Below, in pieces: positions 8,563 through 17,145 of a stretch of DNA of 64,000 nucleotides (position 1 is the first letter of the stretch; the number at the start of each line of letters is the position of its first letter). A program made the translations under genes and the position numbers. The DNA lies in NCBI GenBank assembly GCA_958403205.1, contig CATXWM010000006.1, positions 1-64,000 of the forward strand, read 5' to 3'. Below the pieces are notes generated by a model that saw only the letters and a list, made by a program, of their open reading frames with translations, made no database searches and had not been told where the DNA came from. Origin of the DNA: an uncultured Collinsella sp. Lineage in GTDB: Bacteria > Actinomycetota > Coriobacteriia > Coriobacteriales > Coriobacteriaceae.

Positions 8563-8932
8563 CGAAGCAACCTGCCCCATCACGCTGACCGTTGCCGGCG
8601 ACCCGCGTCTCGCTCGCCTTGTGCGCATGACGGCAGCCAACGTTGGTGCCCTGTGTTCCATGTCTGTCGATCGCATCGAGGACATCCGCATGGCTGCCGA
8701 GGAAGCCTTTATCTTTGGCTGCGCGGCTGTTGATTCCGACGACATCTCAATCAAATTCGATGTCGATGAATCTCACGTTGGCATGACCTTTACCTTTGGC
8801 GATCAGGCCACCGTCGACGAGGATGACCAGGCTGCTGTTTATGCCGAGCTTATTTTGGCGAGCGTGTGCGACTCCTACGAAAAGACTGCGGCGCCCCTGA
8901 CGCTTTCCCTCGACCTCAAGGCGGATATTTAA
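8555..8932 (+). CDS. RsbW-like anti-sigma protein with degenerate ATP site
   Basis: 125-residue protein that aligns by eye with the GHKL fold of RsbW/SpoIIAB anti-sigma kinases: DRIEDIRMAAEEAFIFG (residues 39-55) corresponds to the N-box, and VGMTFTFGD to the following strand. However, the N-box asparagine that coordinates magnesium is replaced (EAFIF instead of EAxxN). No DxGxG ATP-lid motif is seen either, so kinase activity is doubtful. It lies one base from the sigma gene, which fits an anti-sigma role. No anti-anti-sigma gene is adjacent. Assignment rests on position plus partial motif match. Confidence 0.6.
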   Translation: MSSEATCPITLTVAGDPRLARLVRMTAANVGALCSMSVDRIEDIRMAAEEAFIFGCAAVDSDDISIKFDVDESHVGMTFTFGDQATVDEDDQAAVYAELILASVCDSYEKTAAPLTLSLDLKADI

Positions 8933-8933
8933 T

Positions 8934-9725
8934 ATGACCGAACGTTCCCGGAGCGGCAAGACCGCTTGGGACAAGGAGAAAACCCGCGAGCTGTTTCGTC
9001 GCTACAAGGAGACCGGTGATCCGGACGCCCGCGAGCAGCTCGTCATGTCCCATATGAACCTGGTAAGGTTTCTTGCCAACAAATTTAAGAATCGCGGCGA
9101 GCCGCTCGACGACCTCATGCAGGTCGGCTATCTGGGTTTGCTCAAGGCTATCGACCGTTTTGATCCCGAGCGCGGACTCGAGTTCACGACGTTTGCGACA
9201 CCCACTATCCTGGGCGAGATCAAACGCCATTTCCGCGACAAGGGCTGGAGCGTGCGCGTACCGCGTCGTCTGCAGGAGCTCTCGGCCAAGGTCAACCAGG
9301 CTACTGACAAACTTACCAACGAGCTGCAGCGTTCGCCCAAGGTTGAGGAGATCGCTGAGTATCTAGATGTGACTGTCGATGAGGTCCTCGAGGCTATGGA
9401 ATCGTCTTCGGCCTATACCTCGGTGCCCATCGAGGCTCCTGGTGCGTCCGATTCCGACGATGCGCCGTCGATTCTCGACCGTTACGCCGACGATGACAAC
9501 GAGCTCGACTTTACTGATGACCGCCTGGTGATCGAGGAAGCCATCCGCGATTTCTCGCCGCGCGAGCGCGAGGTGATCGAGCTACGCTTTGTGAAGGGCA
9601 TGACCCAGATCGAGATCGCCAAGAAGCTGGGTATTTCTCAGGTGCAGGTTTCGCGTCTGCTGCGCCGCACGCTTAAGAAGATTCAGGACAAGATCGACCC
9701 CGACGGAGTGATGATTCGTTCATGA
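8934..9725 (+). CDS. SigB/SigF-type alternative sigma factor
   Basis: 263-residue sigma-70 family member of the SigB/SigF/SigG group. Region 2 is seen in NLVRFLANKF to DDLMQVGYLGLLKAIDRFDP and EFTTFATPTILGEIKRHFRDKGW. Region 3 follows (RVPRRLQEL). Region 4 carries the helix-turn-helix MTQIEIAKKLGISQVQVSRLLRR. It would redirect RNA polymerase to stress genes; its partner is probably the preceding RsbW-like protein. The TGA stop overlaps the ATG of the AI-2E transporter. Confidence 0.9.
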   Translation: MTERSRSGKTAWDKEKTRELFRRYKETGDPDAREQLVMSHMNLVRFLANKFKNRGEPLDDLMQVGYLGLLKAIDRFDPERGLEFTTFATPTILGEIKRHFRDKGWSVRVPRRLQELSAKVNQATDKLTNELQRSPKVEEIAEYLDVTVDEVLEAMESSSAYTSVPIEAPGASDSDDAPSILDRYADDDNELDFTDDRLVIEEAIRDFSPREREVIELRFVKGMTQIEIAKKLGISQVQVSRLLRRTLKKIQDKIDPDGVMIRS

Positions 9726-11134
9726 GTGAGCACCCCCAACAAACCGATCGCGTGCTGCGCGACACCCGCATTCTGACGCTGCGCATTTGGGCTGTTGTCG
9801 GCTGCATTGTCATCGCCGCTGTCATCTTTAACCTTATGGGCATCCTGGCACCGGTTATTGAGTTTCTTGCCGTCGGCTCCATCATTGCCTTTGTGATGTC
9901 CCCGATCACCAATTGGCTCGAGCACCATGGCGTGAATCGCGGCATCGGTTCGCTTATCGCGCTTATTGTTGTTGTTGCCGTGCTCGTCGGTGTCGTTTGC
10001 ATCTTGTCGCCGATTCTCTTTGGTCAGATCATGGAAGTCCTGAGCCGCCTGCCCGAGCAGCTTCGTGTTGCAGGTGGCGATCTCAACGAGATGATCTCGC
10101 ATGCCAAGACGCTCAACAACACGCCGCTCAAGGAGTATTTGGACGATAATCTTTCGTCGCTGGTTGCCGTGGCATCGAAGTATGTGTCTCAGATTGCTGC
10201 CGAGCTTGGTCGTGGTGTGTTCCCGCTCATCACCAATACAGCGTCGCAGCTGTTTGTTATCTTCCTTGGCCTGGTGCTTGCCTACTGGATGGCCTGCGAC
10301 TACCCTCGCATGCACCACGAGATTTGCACCATCATCGGTCAGGAGAAGGAGACCTCGTACCGCTTAATGGTCGCCATTCTTTCTCGCTCTGTCGGCGGCT
10401 ACATGCGCGGTATGGTCGTGACGTCCATCTGCGGTGGTTTCCTCGCCTTTATCGGTTTTATGATCATCGGCCATCCGTATGCGGCGCTCATGGCTATCTT
10501 TACCGGCATCATGCATTTGGTTCCGGTCGTCGGTCCTTGGGTGAGCGCAGCAATCGCCACAGTGCTCGGTTTCATGTTCAGCCCTATGTTGGCGTTATGG
10601 ACGCTCATCGTGACGATGGTCGCGCAAAACGTCACCGATAACGTCATTTCGCCCAAGGTCATGCAGAGCTCGGTGCAGGTGCATCCCATCATGAGCCTCA
10701 CGGCGCTCGTTATTGGCTCGGCTCTCATGGGCCCCATCGGCATGATTATTGCCATCCCGCTGTGTGCGGCCCTCAAGGGCATCTTCGTCTATTACTTTGA
10801 GAACGAGACCGGCCGCCAGCTTGTGGCCTATGACGGCGTCGTGTTTAAGGGCACGCCGTACCGCGATGCCGATGGCAACCCGGTCGCCGTCTACGACGCG
10901 CTCGGCGTCGATACCATCATATACGAGTCCGAACTCATCGGCAACGAGACTGTGCCCGAGGCTAAGGCCATGCCTAAGCCCGAGATCGATAATCCCTGGA
11001 TCAAGCTCTCGAGTCTGCAGCCGGATTCGACGGGTTTCTTCAAGAACCCCTTTGCCAAGGACGATGACTCCAACTCGGACGACGATACCAAAACCGGTAT
11101 CGACGGCTCCATGGACGATTCGGATTCTAAATAA
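9722..11134 (+). CDS. AI-2E family transporter
   Basis: 470-residue polytopic membrane protein of the AI-2E/PerM exporter family. About seven to eight hydrophobic segments are seen, with the family-typical regions HLVPVVGPWVSA and the closing GPIGMIIAIPLCAALK near residue 345. A hydrophilic C-terminal extension of about 110 residues ends in an acidic D/S-rich stretch. Transported substrate is unknown; members act as autoinducer-2 or Na+/H+ exporters. It is translationally coupled to the sigma factor gene, so it may be co-expressed with the stress module. Confidence 0.85.
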   Translation: MSEHPQQTDRVLRDTRILTLRIWAVVGCIVIAAVIFNLMGILAPVIEFLAVGSIIAFVMSPITNWLEHHGVNRGIGSLIALIVVVAVLVGVVCILSPILFGQIMEVLSRLPEQLRVAGGDLNEMISHAKTLNNTPLKEYLDDNLSSLVAVASKYVSQIAAELGRGVFPLITNTASQLFVIFLGLVLAYWMACDYPRMHHEICTIIGQEKETSYRLMVAILSRSVGGYMRGMVVTSICGGFLAFIGFMIIGHPYAALMAIFTGIMHLVPVVGPWVSAAIATVLGFMFSPMLALWTLIVTMVAQNVTDNVISPKVMQSSVQVHPIMSLTALVIGSALMGPIGMIIAIPLCAALKGIFVYYFENETGRQLVAYDGVVFKGTPYRDADGNPVAVYDALGVDTIIYESELIGNETVPEAKAMPKPEIDNPWIKLSSLQPDSTGFFKNPFAKDDDSNSDDDTKTGIDGSMDDSDSK

Positions 11135-11140
11135 GCCCCG

Positions 11141-11380
11141 TTAGCGTTTCTTAAAGTTGTAAATGACAATAAACGCGAGCAAAGCGATTGATAAGGGGCC
11201 GGCTATATAGAAAAAGAGAACGTCAATTGCGCGTAGAGTGCGATAAGCCTTATCGCCGGACATTACTGCATACAATACGTAGCCAAATGCTGGTTGGTTT
11301 GCGTACCAGCAGGAGAAGGCCAAGAGCGCTAAAAGTGCTAGTACCAGAAGTGCATTCAGGACAAATCGTTTACTTTTCAT
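11141..11380 (-). CDS. Small two-helix membrane protein, unknown function
   Basis: 79-residue protein with two hydrophobic helices (about residues 8-26 and 52-73) and a basic C-terminus (NFKKR). I recognise no family. It is accepted as a gene because AAGGAG stands 6 bases before its ATG (complement 11378-11380) and its codons are much more A+T-rich than both neighbours. It is convergent to the AI-2E gene, whose stop is 6 bases away. The base composition could mean recent arrival or weak selection. Confidence 0.6.
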   Translation of the reverse strand: MKSKRFVLNALLVLALLALLAFSCWYANQPAFGYVLYAVMSGDKAYRTLRAIDVLFFYIAGPLSIALLAFIVIYNFKKR

Positions 11381-11472
11381 CGATCGCTCCTTCCGGGTGA
11401 CTCTTATATGTAATTCTACAGCAGTCCTTTTTCAAAGGATCGCGCAGTACTGAATAACGTGCACTTTCGCTG

Positions 11473-11502
11473 GAGGGTCGCTGTTTGGCGGCCCTCTTTT
11501 TT
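11473..11502 (+). terminator. Terminator-like hairpin ahead of the alaS promoter
   Basis: GAGGGTCGC pairs with GCGGCCCTC (one G-U) around a 6-nt loop, followed by TTTTTT. It lies just upstream of the -35 of alaS, so it more likely ends read-through from the left than attenuates alaS. Confidence 0.7.
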
Positions 11503-11528
11503 GCACTTGCGCGGTGGGATGGTAATAT
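11501..11528 (+). promoter_or_regulatory. alaS promoter
   Basis: TTGCAC (11501-11506) and TAATAT (11523-11528) with a 16-bp spacer, about 45 bp before the alaS start. Confidence 0.6.
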
Positions 11529-11574
11529 CGTTACGTTTGAACTGTTTCGATGTGAAACCGAGGAGATTCCCTCT

Positions 11575-14232
11575 ATGAGTGCTGACTACCCGTCAATGAC
11601 TACGGCCGAGATCCGCTCCAAGTTCCTCAACTTCTTTGAGGAGCGCGGTCTTAAGCTCTATCCTTCTTCGTCTCTTGTTCCTGACGATCCTTCGCTGCTA
11701 CTTGCCAACGCCGGCATGAACCAGTTTAAGGAGTACTACCAGGGCAAGAAGACCATGAAGGAGATCGGCGCGATTTCCTGCCAGAAGTGCGTCCGCACCA
11801 ACGACATCGATTGCATCGGCGAGGACGGCCGTCACCTGTCCTTCTTCGAGATGCTCGGCGACTTCTCTTTTGGCGGCGTCTCCAAGGAGCAGGCCTGCGC
11901 CTGGGCCTTTGAGCTCATCACCAAGGAGTTCAAGCTGCCGCTCGACCGCCTGTACTTCACCGTCTTTACCGAGGACGACGAGACCCACGACGTGTGGCGT
12001 TCTTTGGGCGTTGCTGAGGACCACATCTCCCGCCTGGGCGAGGACGACAACTTCTGGGCTGCTGGCCCCACCGGTCCCTGCGGTCCGTGCTCAGAGATCT
12101 ACTTTGACATGGGCGAGGAGGTCGGCTGCGGCAGCCCCGACTGCAAGCCCGGCTGCGACTGCGACCGCTTCCTGGAGTTCTGGAACCTCGTTTTTACCCA
12201 GTATGACCGCCAGGAGGACGGCTCCATGCCGGAGCTGCCGCACCGCAACCTCGATACGGGCATGGGCCTTGAGCGCATGGCCGCCATCATGCAGCACAAG
12301 ACCGCCAATTACGACGGCGACTTGATGCAGCATCTCATCAAGCTGGGCGAGGAGATCAGCGGCAAGACCTATGACGCCGACGATTACTCCGGTGCTAGTC
12401 GCTCGCTGCGCATCATCGCCGACCACTCCCGTGCCGTCGACTTTATGATTTCGGATGGCATCCTCCCCGGTAACGAGGGTCGCGAGTACGTCCTTCGCCG
12501 CCTGCTCCGTCGTGCCGTGTTCCACGGTCGCCTGCTGGGCATCGAGGGCGCTTTCCTGACCAAGTTCATCGACGAGGTTAACGCTCAGATGGGCGAGGCC
12601 TATCCCGAGCTGCTCAAGAACGTCGCGCTCGTCAAGGGTATCGTTGCCTCCGAGGAGGAGCGCTTCTCCACGACGCTCGACAACGGTCGCGTCTACCTGG
12701 ATGAGGCACTGGCAGCGCTTGCCGAGGGCGCTGTGCTTCCGGGCGATGTTGCCTTTAAGCTGCACGACACCTTTGGTTTCCCCATCGACCTAACCGTCGA
12801 GATCGCCGGCACCGCTGGCCACGACGTCGACATGGACGGCTTCACTGCCTGCATGGAGGACCAGAAGGCCCGCGCCCGCGCCAATGCCAAGGGCGACGCC
12901 TGGGGCAGCTTCAACGACGTGTGGGTTGAGCTTTCCGACAAGGTCGCTGCGACCGAGTTCGACGGCTATGACAACGATGTGATCGAGGGCGCCAAGGTTG
13001 TCGCCATCGTGCGCAACGGCGAGTCCGTCGAGTCCGCTGCCGCCGGCGAGGACGTCGAGGTTGTGCTCGACCGCACCCCGTTCTATGCCGAGATGGGTGG
13101 TCAGCAGGGCGATGCCGGCAAGCTTTCCGCCGAGGGCGTTGTTCTGACCGTTGCCGACACCAAGAACCACAACGGCCTGTATGCCCACGTCGCGCACGTT
13201 GCCGATGGCACGCTGACTGTCGGTGCCGCTGTTACCGCCGCGCTCGACGCCGAGCGCCGTGGTTTCCTGCGCCGCAACCACACCGCCACGCACCTGCTCG
13301 ACGCCGCCCTTAAGCAGGTCCTGGGCGAGCACGTCTCTCAGGCCGGCTCGCTGGTGACGGCCGAGCACCTGCGCTTTGACTTCACGCACTTCGAGGCCCT
13401 GTCCTCCGAGCAGCTCAAGGCTGTCGAGGACCTGGTCAACCAGCAGATCTTCGCTTCCAAGCCGGTCGTGACCCGTGTCATGGGCATCGACGAGGCTAAG
13501 GCCGCCGGCGCTGTCGCCCTGTTTGGCGAGAAGTACGGCGATGTCGTCCGCGTCGTCTCCGTGGGCGCCGAGGACCAGCCGTTCTCCCGCGAGCTCTGCG
13601 GTGGCACGCACGCTGCCAACACTGCCGAGATCGGCCTGTTCAAGATCATTTCCGAGTCCTCCACGGGCTCCAATGTCCGCCGTATCGAGGCCGTGACCTC
13701 TAAGGGTGCCCTCGACTATATGGCCGACCGCCTGGCACTCGTTGACGCCGCTGCTACTGCGCTCAAGTGCCGCGTGGATGAGGTTCCCGCTCGCGTGGAG
13801 AACCTGCAGGCCGAGCTGCGCGAGACGTCCAATAAGCTCAAGAAGGCTCTGACCGGTGGCTCCTCCGACGCCATCTCCAGCGCCATCGAGGGCGCCGTCG
13901 AGCTCGACGGCTATAAGCTCGTTGTCGCTGAGCTCCAGGGCCTTGAGGCTGCCGACCTGCGCAACGTATGGGATACCGTGCATCAGAAGGTCGCCGGCCC
14001 TGTCGCTTGTGTCGTCGCCAGCGTGACTGAGAAGGGCACTCCGGCCCTGCTCGCTGCCGGCTCCGATGACGCTGTGAAGGCCGGTTTCCACGCCGGTAAC
14101 GTGATCAAGCAGATCGCGGGTCTGGTCGACGGTCGCGGTGGCGGTCGTCCCAACATGGCCCAGGCCGGTGGCAAGAATGCTGCCGGCATCGCCGATGCCC
14201 TCGCGGCCGCTAAGACCGCGCTCGGCGCCTAA
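11575..14232 (+). CDS. alaS: Alanyl-tRNA synthetase
   Basis: Class II synthetase charging tRNA-Ala, with an editing domain for mischarged Ser/Gly. Length (885 aa) is standard. The catalytic domain begins TTAEIRSKFLNFFEERG and contains the class II core NRNLDTGMGLER-like segment. The editing domain has the zinc-site HxxxH in RNHTATHLLDAAL and the CGGTH motif (RELCGGTHAANT). The C-terminal oligomerisation domain ends GGGRPNMAQAGG. ATG 11575 is preferred over in-frame codons upstream because AGGAG lies 9 bases before it. A vegetative promoter precedes it and ruvX follows after 17 bases. Confidence 0.97.
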   Translation: MSADYPSMTTAEIRSKFLNFFEERGLKLYPSSSLVPDDPSLLLANAGMNQFKEYYQGKKTMKEIGAISCQKCVRTNDIDCIGEDGRHLSFFEMLGDFSFGGVSKEQACAWAFELITKEFKLPLDRLYFTVFTEDDETHDVWRSLGVAEDHISRLGEDDNFWAAGPTGPCGPCSEIYFDMGEEVGCGSPDCKPGCDCDRFLEFWNLVFTQYDRQEDGSMPELPHRNLDTGMGLERMAAIMQHKTANYDGDLMQHLIKLGEEISGKTYDADDYSGASRSLRIIADHSRAVDFMISDGILPGNEGREYVLRRLLRRAVFHGRLLGIEGAFLTKFIDEVNAQMGEAYPELLKNVALVKGIVASEEERFSTTLDNGRVYLDEALAALAEGAVLPGDVAFKLHDTFGFPIDLTVEIAGTAGHDVDMDGFTACMEDQKARARANAKGDAWGSFNDVWVELSDKVAATEFDGYDNDVIEGAKVVAIVRNGESVESAAAGEDVEVVLDRTPFYAEMGGQQGDAGKLSAEGVVLTVADTKNHNGLYAHVAHVADGTLTVGAAVTAALDAERRGFLRRNHTATHLLDAALKQVLGEHVSQAGSLVTAEHLRFDFTHFEALSSEQLKAVEDLVNQQIFASKPVVTRVMGIDEAKAAGAVALFGEKYGDVVRVVSVGAEDQPFSRELCGGTHAANTAEIGLFKIISESSTGSNVRRIEAVTSKGALDYMADRLALVDAAATALKCRVDEVPARVENLQAELRETSNKLKKALTGGSSDAISSAIEGAVELDGYKLVVAELQGLEAADLRNVWDTVHQKVAGPVACVVASVTEKGTPALLAAGSDDAVKAGFHAGNVIKQIAGLVDGRGGGRPNMAQAGGKNAAGIADALAAAKTALGA

Positions 14233-14249
14233 GAATCTAAGAAGTCGCT

Positions 14250-14678
14250 GTGGTTGCGCTCGCGCTGGACATAGGGGAGACCAGGATTGGCATCGCCGTC
14301 TCGAGCCGTGATGGCAAGATGGCGATGCCTGTCAAGGTGCTTCCGGCTGCCGAGGTCACCGGTATGGCCAAGACGTTCCGCTACCTGGTTGAGGACTATG
14401 AGCCCGACATCCTGGTAAGCGGACGTCCCCTGACCATGGCCGGTGAGCCCGGCCCTCAGGCCGAGCGCGTTGCCGCTGTGGCGCAAAAGATTGCCGACGA
14501 GCTCGATCTTCCGTTGGAGTTTGAGGACGAGCGTCTGTCCTCGCAAGAGGCCAAGCGTATCCTGCGCGAGCAGGGACTCAACGAAAAGCAGATGAGGGGC
14601 AAGATCGACATGATTGCCGCCAGCCTGTTTTTGCAGACGTGGCTCGATCGTAAAAACGAGGAGGTTTCGCATGCCTAG
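14250..14678 (+). CDS. ruvX: Putative Holliday junction resolvase / pre-16S rRNA nuclease
   Basis: RuvX/YqgF family RNase H-fold nuclease that trims pre-16S rRNA and may act on branched DNA. The first strand carries the catalytic aspartate in ALDIGETRIGIA; the conserved glutamate region is FEDERLSS, and IDMIAASLFLQ closes the fold with the last acidic residue. 142 aa is the family size. Translation starts at GTG 14250. The stop overlaps the mltG start by 8 bases, matching the common alaS-ruvX-mltG order. Confidence 0.93.
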   Translation: MVALALDIGETRIGIAVSSRDGKMAMPVKVLPAAEVTGMAKTFRYLVEDYEPDILVSGRPLTMAGEPGPQAERVAAVAQKIADELDLPLEFEDERLSSQEAKRILREQGLNEKQMRGKIDMIAASLFLQTWLDRKNEEVSHA

Positions 14679-16104
14679 TGTTTCCGATCCGCGCCAGCCG
14701 AATCGTACACAGCAGCCGGCGTCGCGCCCTGCCCAGCCTGGCCAGCGTCCGGCACAGCCGACGCAGCGCGCAGCTCAGCCTGCCGCGCGCCCGGCGCAGT
14801 CCTTCTCTCGTTCGGCCCAACCTGTTCAACGGACGGGCCAGCAGCCTTCTGCTCGTTCGGTTCAGCATTCGGCTTCTCACGCGGCTCAGCAGCCCACTGC
14901 TCGTACGGCCCAGCCTGCAGGCGGCATCCGCTTTAAGCAGCAGGCACCTACCCAGCGAACGCAGGCCCCCCAATCGCATTCGCATCACGCTCGTGGTTCG
15001 CATGGCGTTGCTCCGGCGACCCGCTCGAGCTACAACACGCATGCTCGTCGCGGTGCTCAAAAGAAAAGCTCCCCGGTGCCTATGATTATCGGTGGCGTTG
15101 TTGCCGTGCTTGCGCTTGTCGCGATCGTTTTCTTTGTCGTGCCAGCCGTCAAGGGCTTCTTTGGCGGTGAGGGTGCGAAAGTCGTTGCAGGCCAGCAGGT
15201 TACTATCACGATTCCCGATGGTGCCTCGGGTGACAGCATCGCTTCGATTCTCTCCGAGAACCATATCGTAGAAAATCCCAAGGATTACTATGCGGCGGTG
15301 AAAAAGCTCAACGCCGATATGTCGCTCAAGCCTGGTGATTATTCGTTCACCACACTCATGGATGCGACCAAGGTTGTTCAGCAGCTCATGGAAGGCCCCA
15401 ACGCGGGCTCCAATGCGCTGACTATCCCTGAGGGCCTGACGGTCGATCAGGTCGCCGACCGTGTGGCCCAGGCCTACGACAGCATCTCTAAGGAAGACTT
15501 CCTCAACCAGGCCAAGGCCTCCAACTACGTGGACGACTATAACTTCCTTAAGGGCGCCGCCAACGACTCGCTCGAGGGTTTCTTGTTCCCCAAGACCTAT
15601 TCGCTGGGTGATTCGCCGACGGCCGATGGCGTGATTCGCGCTATGCTCGATCAGTTTAAGACCGAGTACAAGTCGCTTGACTTTGCGAGCTGCGAAGCCA
15701 AGATCAAGGAACGCTACGGTGTGGAGATGTCCGACTACGACATCGTTAACCTTGCCTCGATCGTTGAGCGCGAGGGCCTCAACGCCGATCAACGTGCGCA
15801 TGTGGCCTCGGTTTTCTACAACCGCCTTGCCGGCAAGCTCGATGGCCTGCGCTATCTCAACAGCGATGCGACTATGATGTATGTCACCGGTGGCGAGGTT
15901 ACCGCCGACGACCTGCAGAGCGATAGTCCGTATAACACCTATAAGCATGAGGGCCTGCCGCCCACGCCCATCTGCTCTCCGTCGCTCGAGGCGCTCAAGG
16001 CCACCCTTGAGCCGACCGACTCCGATGACCTGTATTTCTACATTACGCAGGACGAGGAGTACTTCTCGCAAACCTACGAAGAGCATCAACAGTCTTGGAA
16101 TTAG
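14671..16104 (+). CDS. mltG: Endolytic murein transglycosylase MltG
   Basis: Membrane-bound lytic transglycosylase that cuts nascent peptidoglycan glycan strands. The first ~130 residues form a cytoplasmic, low-complexity P/Q/A/R-rich tail (repeats of AQP, RPAQP, TARTAQP). One membrane helix follows (PMIIGGVVAVLALVAIVFFV), then an extracellular LysM-like region (ITIPDGASGDSIASIL). The YceG catalytic domain has its catalytic glutamate in ASIVEREGL and the conserved VFYNRL. ATG 14671 has GAGGAGG upstream and overlaps ruvX. The tail is longer than in most MltG proteins. Confidence 0.93.
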   Translation: MPSVSDPRQPNRTQQPASRPAQPGQRPAQPTQRAAQPAARPAQSFSRSAQPVQRTGQQPSARSVQHSASHAAQQPTARTAQPAGGIRFKQQAPTQRTQAPQSHSHHARGSHGVAPATRSSYNTHARRGAQKKSSPVPMIIGGVVAVLALVAIVFFVVPAVKGFFGGEGAKVVAGQQVTITIPDGASGDSIASILSENHIVENPKDYYAAVKKLNADMSLKPGDYSFTTLMDATKVVQQLMEGPNAGSNALTIPEGLTVDQVADRVAQAYDSISKEDFLNQAKASNYVDDYNFLKGAANDSLEGFLFPKTYSLGDSPTADGVIRAMLDQFKTEYKSLDFASCEAKIKERYGVEMSDYDIVNLASIVEREGLNADQRAHVASVFYNRLAGKLDGLRYLNSDATMMYVTGGEVTADDLQSDSPYNTYKHEGLPPTPICSPSLEALKATLEPTDSDDLYFYITQDEEYFSQTYEEHQQSWN

Positions 16105-16105
16105 C

Positions 16106-16603
16106 ATGAGGATTTTTAGCCCCAAACGATACGTTGCCTCGGTCGATCGCATCGACCTTGATACCCTGTGGGCCGACGGCAAACGCGCCATTCTGCTCGA
16201 TCGCGATAACACCCTGGTGCCGCGCGACACCGAGCAGGTTCCCGCCGCGGTTTCCGCTTGGCTCGATGCTGCCCGCGCCAAAGGCTTTAAGCTGTGCATG
16301 GTGTCCAACAACTGGCATCGCGACCAGGTCATGAGCTCTGCACGCGAGTTGGGGCTCGAGGCCATCAGCCACGCCATGAAGCCGGCGCCGTTTGCCATCA
16401 AGGCGGGTCTTAAGCGCCTCGGCGCCACGGCCGACGAGGCGGTGCTGATCGGTGATCAGCTCTACACGGACGTGTGGAGCGGCAACTTCGCCGGCGTCGA
16501 TACCATCTTGGTTAAGCCGCAGGCGACGCAGGACCTGTGGTATACGCAGATCATCCGTATCTTTGAGCGCCGGGCCCTGCGCGACCTTCCCTGCGAGGAA
16601 TAG
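16106..16603 (+). CDS. YqeG family HAD-type phosphatase
   Basis: 165-residue HAD subfamily IIIA protein of the YqeG group. Motif I is LLDRDNTLVPRD (nucleophile and acid aspartates). Motif II is MVSNNW. Motif III lies around MKPAPFAI, and motif IV is LIGDQLYTDVW. YqeG-like proteins dephosphorylate phosphatidylglycerophosphate or related small substrates; the true substrate here is unknown. It sits between mltG and aroK on the same strand with only a few bases on either side. Confidence 0.88.
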   Translation: MRIFSPKRYVASVDRIDLDTLWADGKRAILLDRDNTLVPRDTEQVPAAVSAWLDAARAKGFKLCMVSNNWHRDQVMSSARELGLEAISHAMKPAPFAIKAGLKRLGATADEAVLIGDQLYTDVWSGNFAGVDTILVKPQATQDLWYTQIIRIFERRALRDLPCEE

Positions 16604-16611
16604 GTCTCGCT

Positions 16612-17145
16612 ATGTCCCAGCACACCAAACACGGCTGCGACCATATCTTCTTTATCGGCTTTTTGGGCGCGGGCAAATCGACGCTCGCGCGCAACGTCGG
16701 TACTATGTTCAAGCGGCGTTTTATCGATACCGACCGACTGGTCGTGCGCCGTTGCGGTAAGTCGGTAACCGAGATTTTTGAGACCGAGGGCGAGGATCGT
16801 TTTCGTGAGCTCGAGACCTCGGCGCTCCGTTCGCTCCAAAGTGAGCGCAGCCTGTTGGTTTCGTGCGGGGGCGGTATCGTCGAGACGCCGGTGAATATTG
16901 AGCTGATGCACGAAATGGGTACGTGCGTGTACCTCGAGGGCGACTTTGAGGATTCGATTCGCCAGATTCGTCGGTCCGACACGCGCCCCGATTTCCGTTC
17001 GCCCGAGCATGCTGCGCGCCTGTTTGAGCATCGCCGTCCGCTGTATTGCCAGGCCGCCGACCTTACCGTTGATATTCGCAACAAGTCCTTCGAGGACGTT
17101 TCCTACCTTTGTGCCGAGATGCTTTTGGAGCGTGGGCTGCTATGA
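16612..17145 (+). CDS. aroK: Shikimate kinase
   Basis: Phosphorylates shikimate at O3 in the chorismate pathway. All active-site landmarks are intact: P-loop GFLGAGKST, the shikimate-binding FIDTD, the RFRELE arginine, the GGG of VSCGGGIV, and the lid region with RRSDTRPDF followed by RRPLY. Length is 177 aa. Its stop overlaps the start of the AroB-like gene. That makes the contrast with the degenerate neighbour notable. Confidence 0.92.
   Translation: MSQHTKHGCDHIFFIGFLGAGKSTLARNVGTMFKRRFIDTDRLVVRRCGKSVTEIFETEGEDRFRELETSALRSLQSERSLLVSCGGGIVETPVNIELMHEMGTCVYLEGDFEDSIRQIRRSDTRPDFRSPEHAARLFEHRRPLYCQAADLTVDIRNKSFEDVSYLCAEMLLERGLL

Noticed and set aside
12790..14091. Open frame of 433 codons opposite alaS
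   Set aside because: Low-complexity L/G/V/D-rich translation without motifs; alaS is certain.
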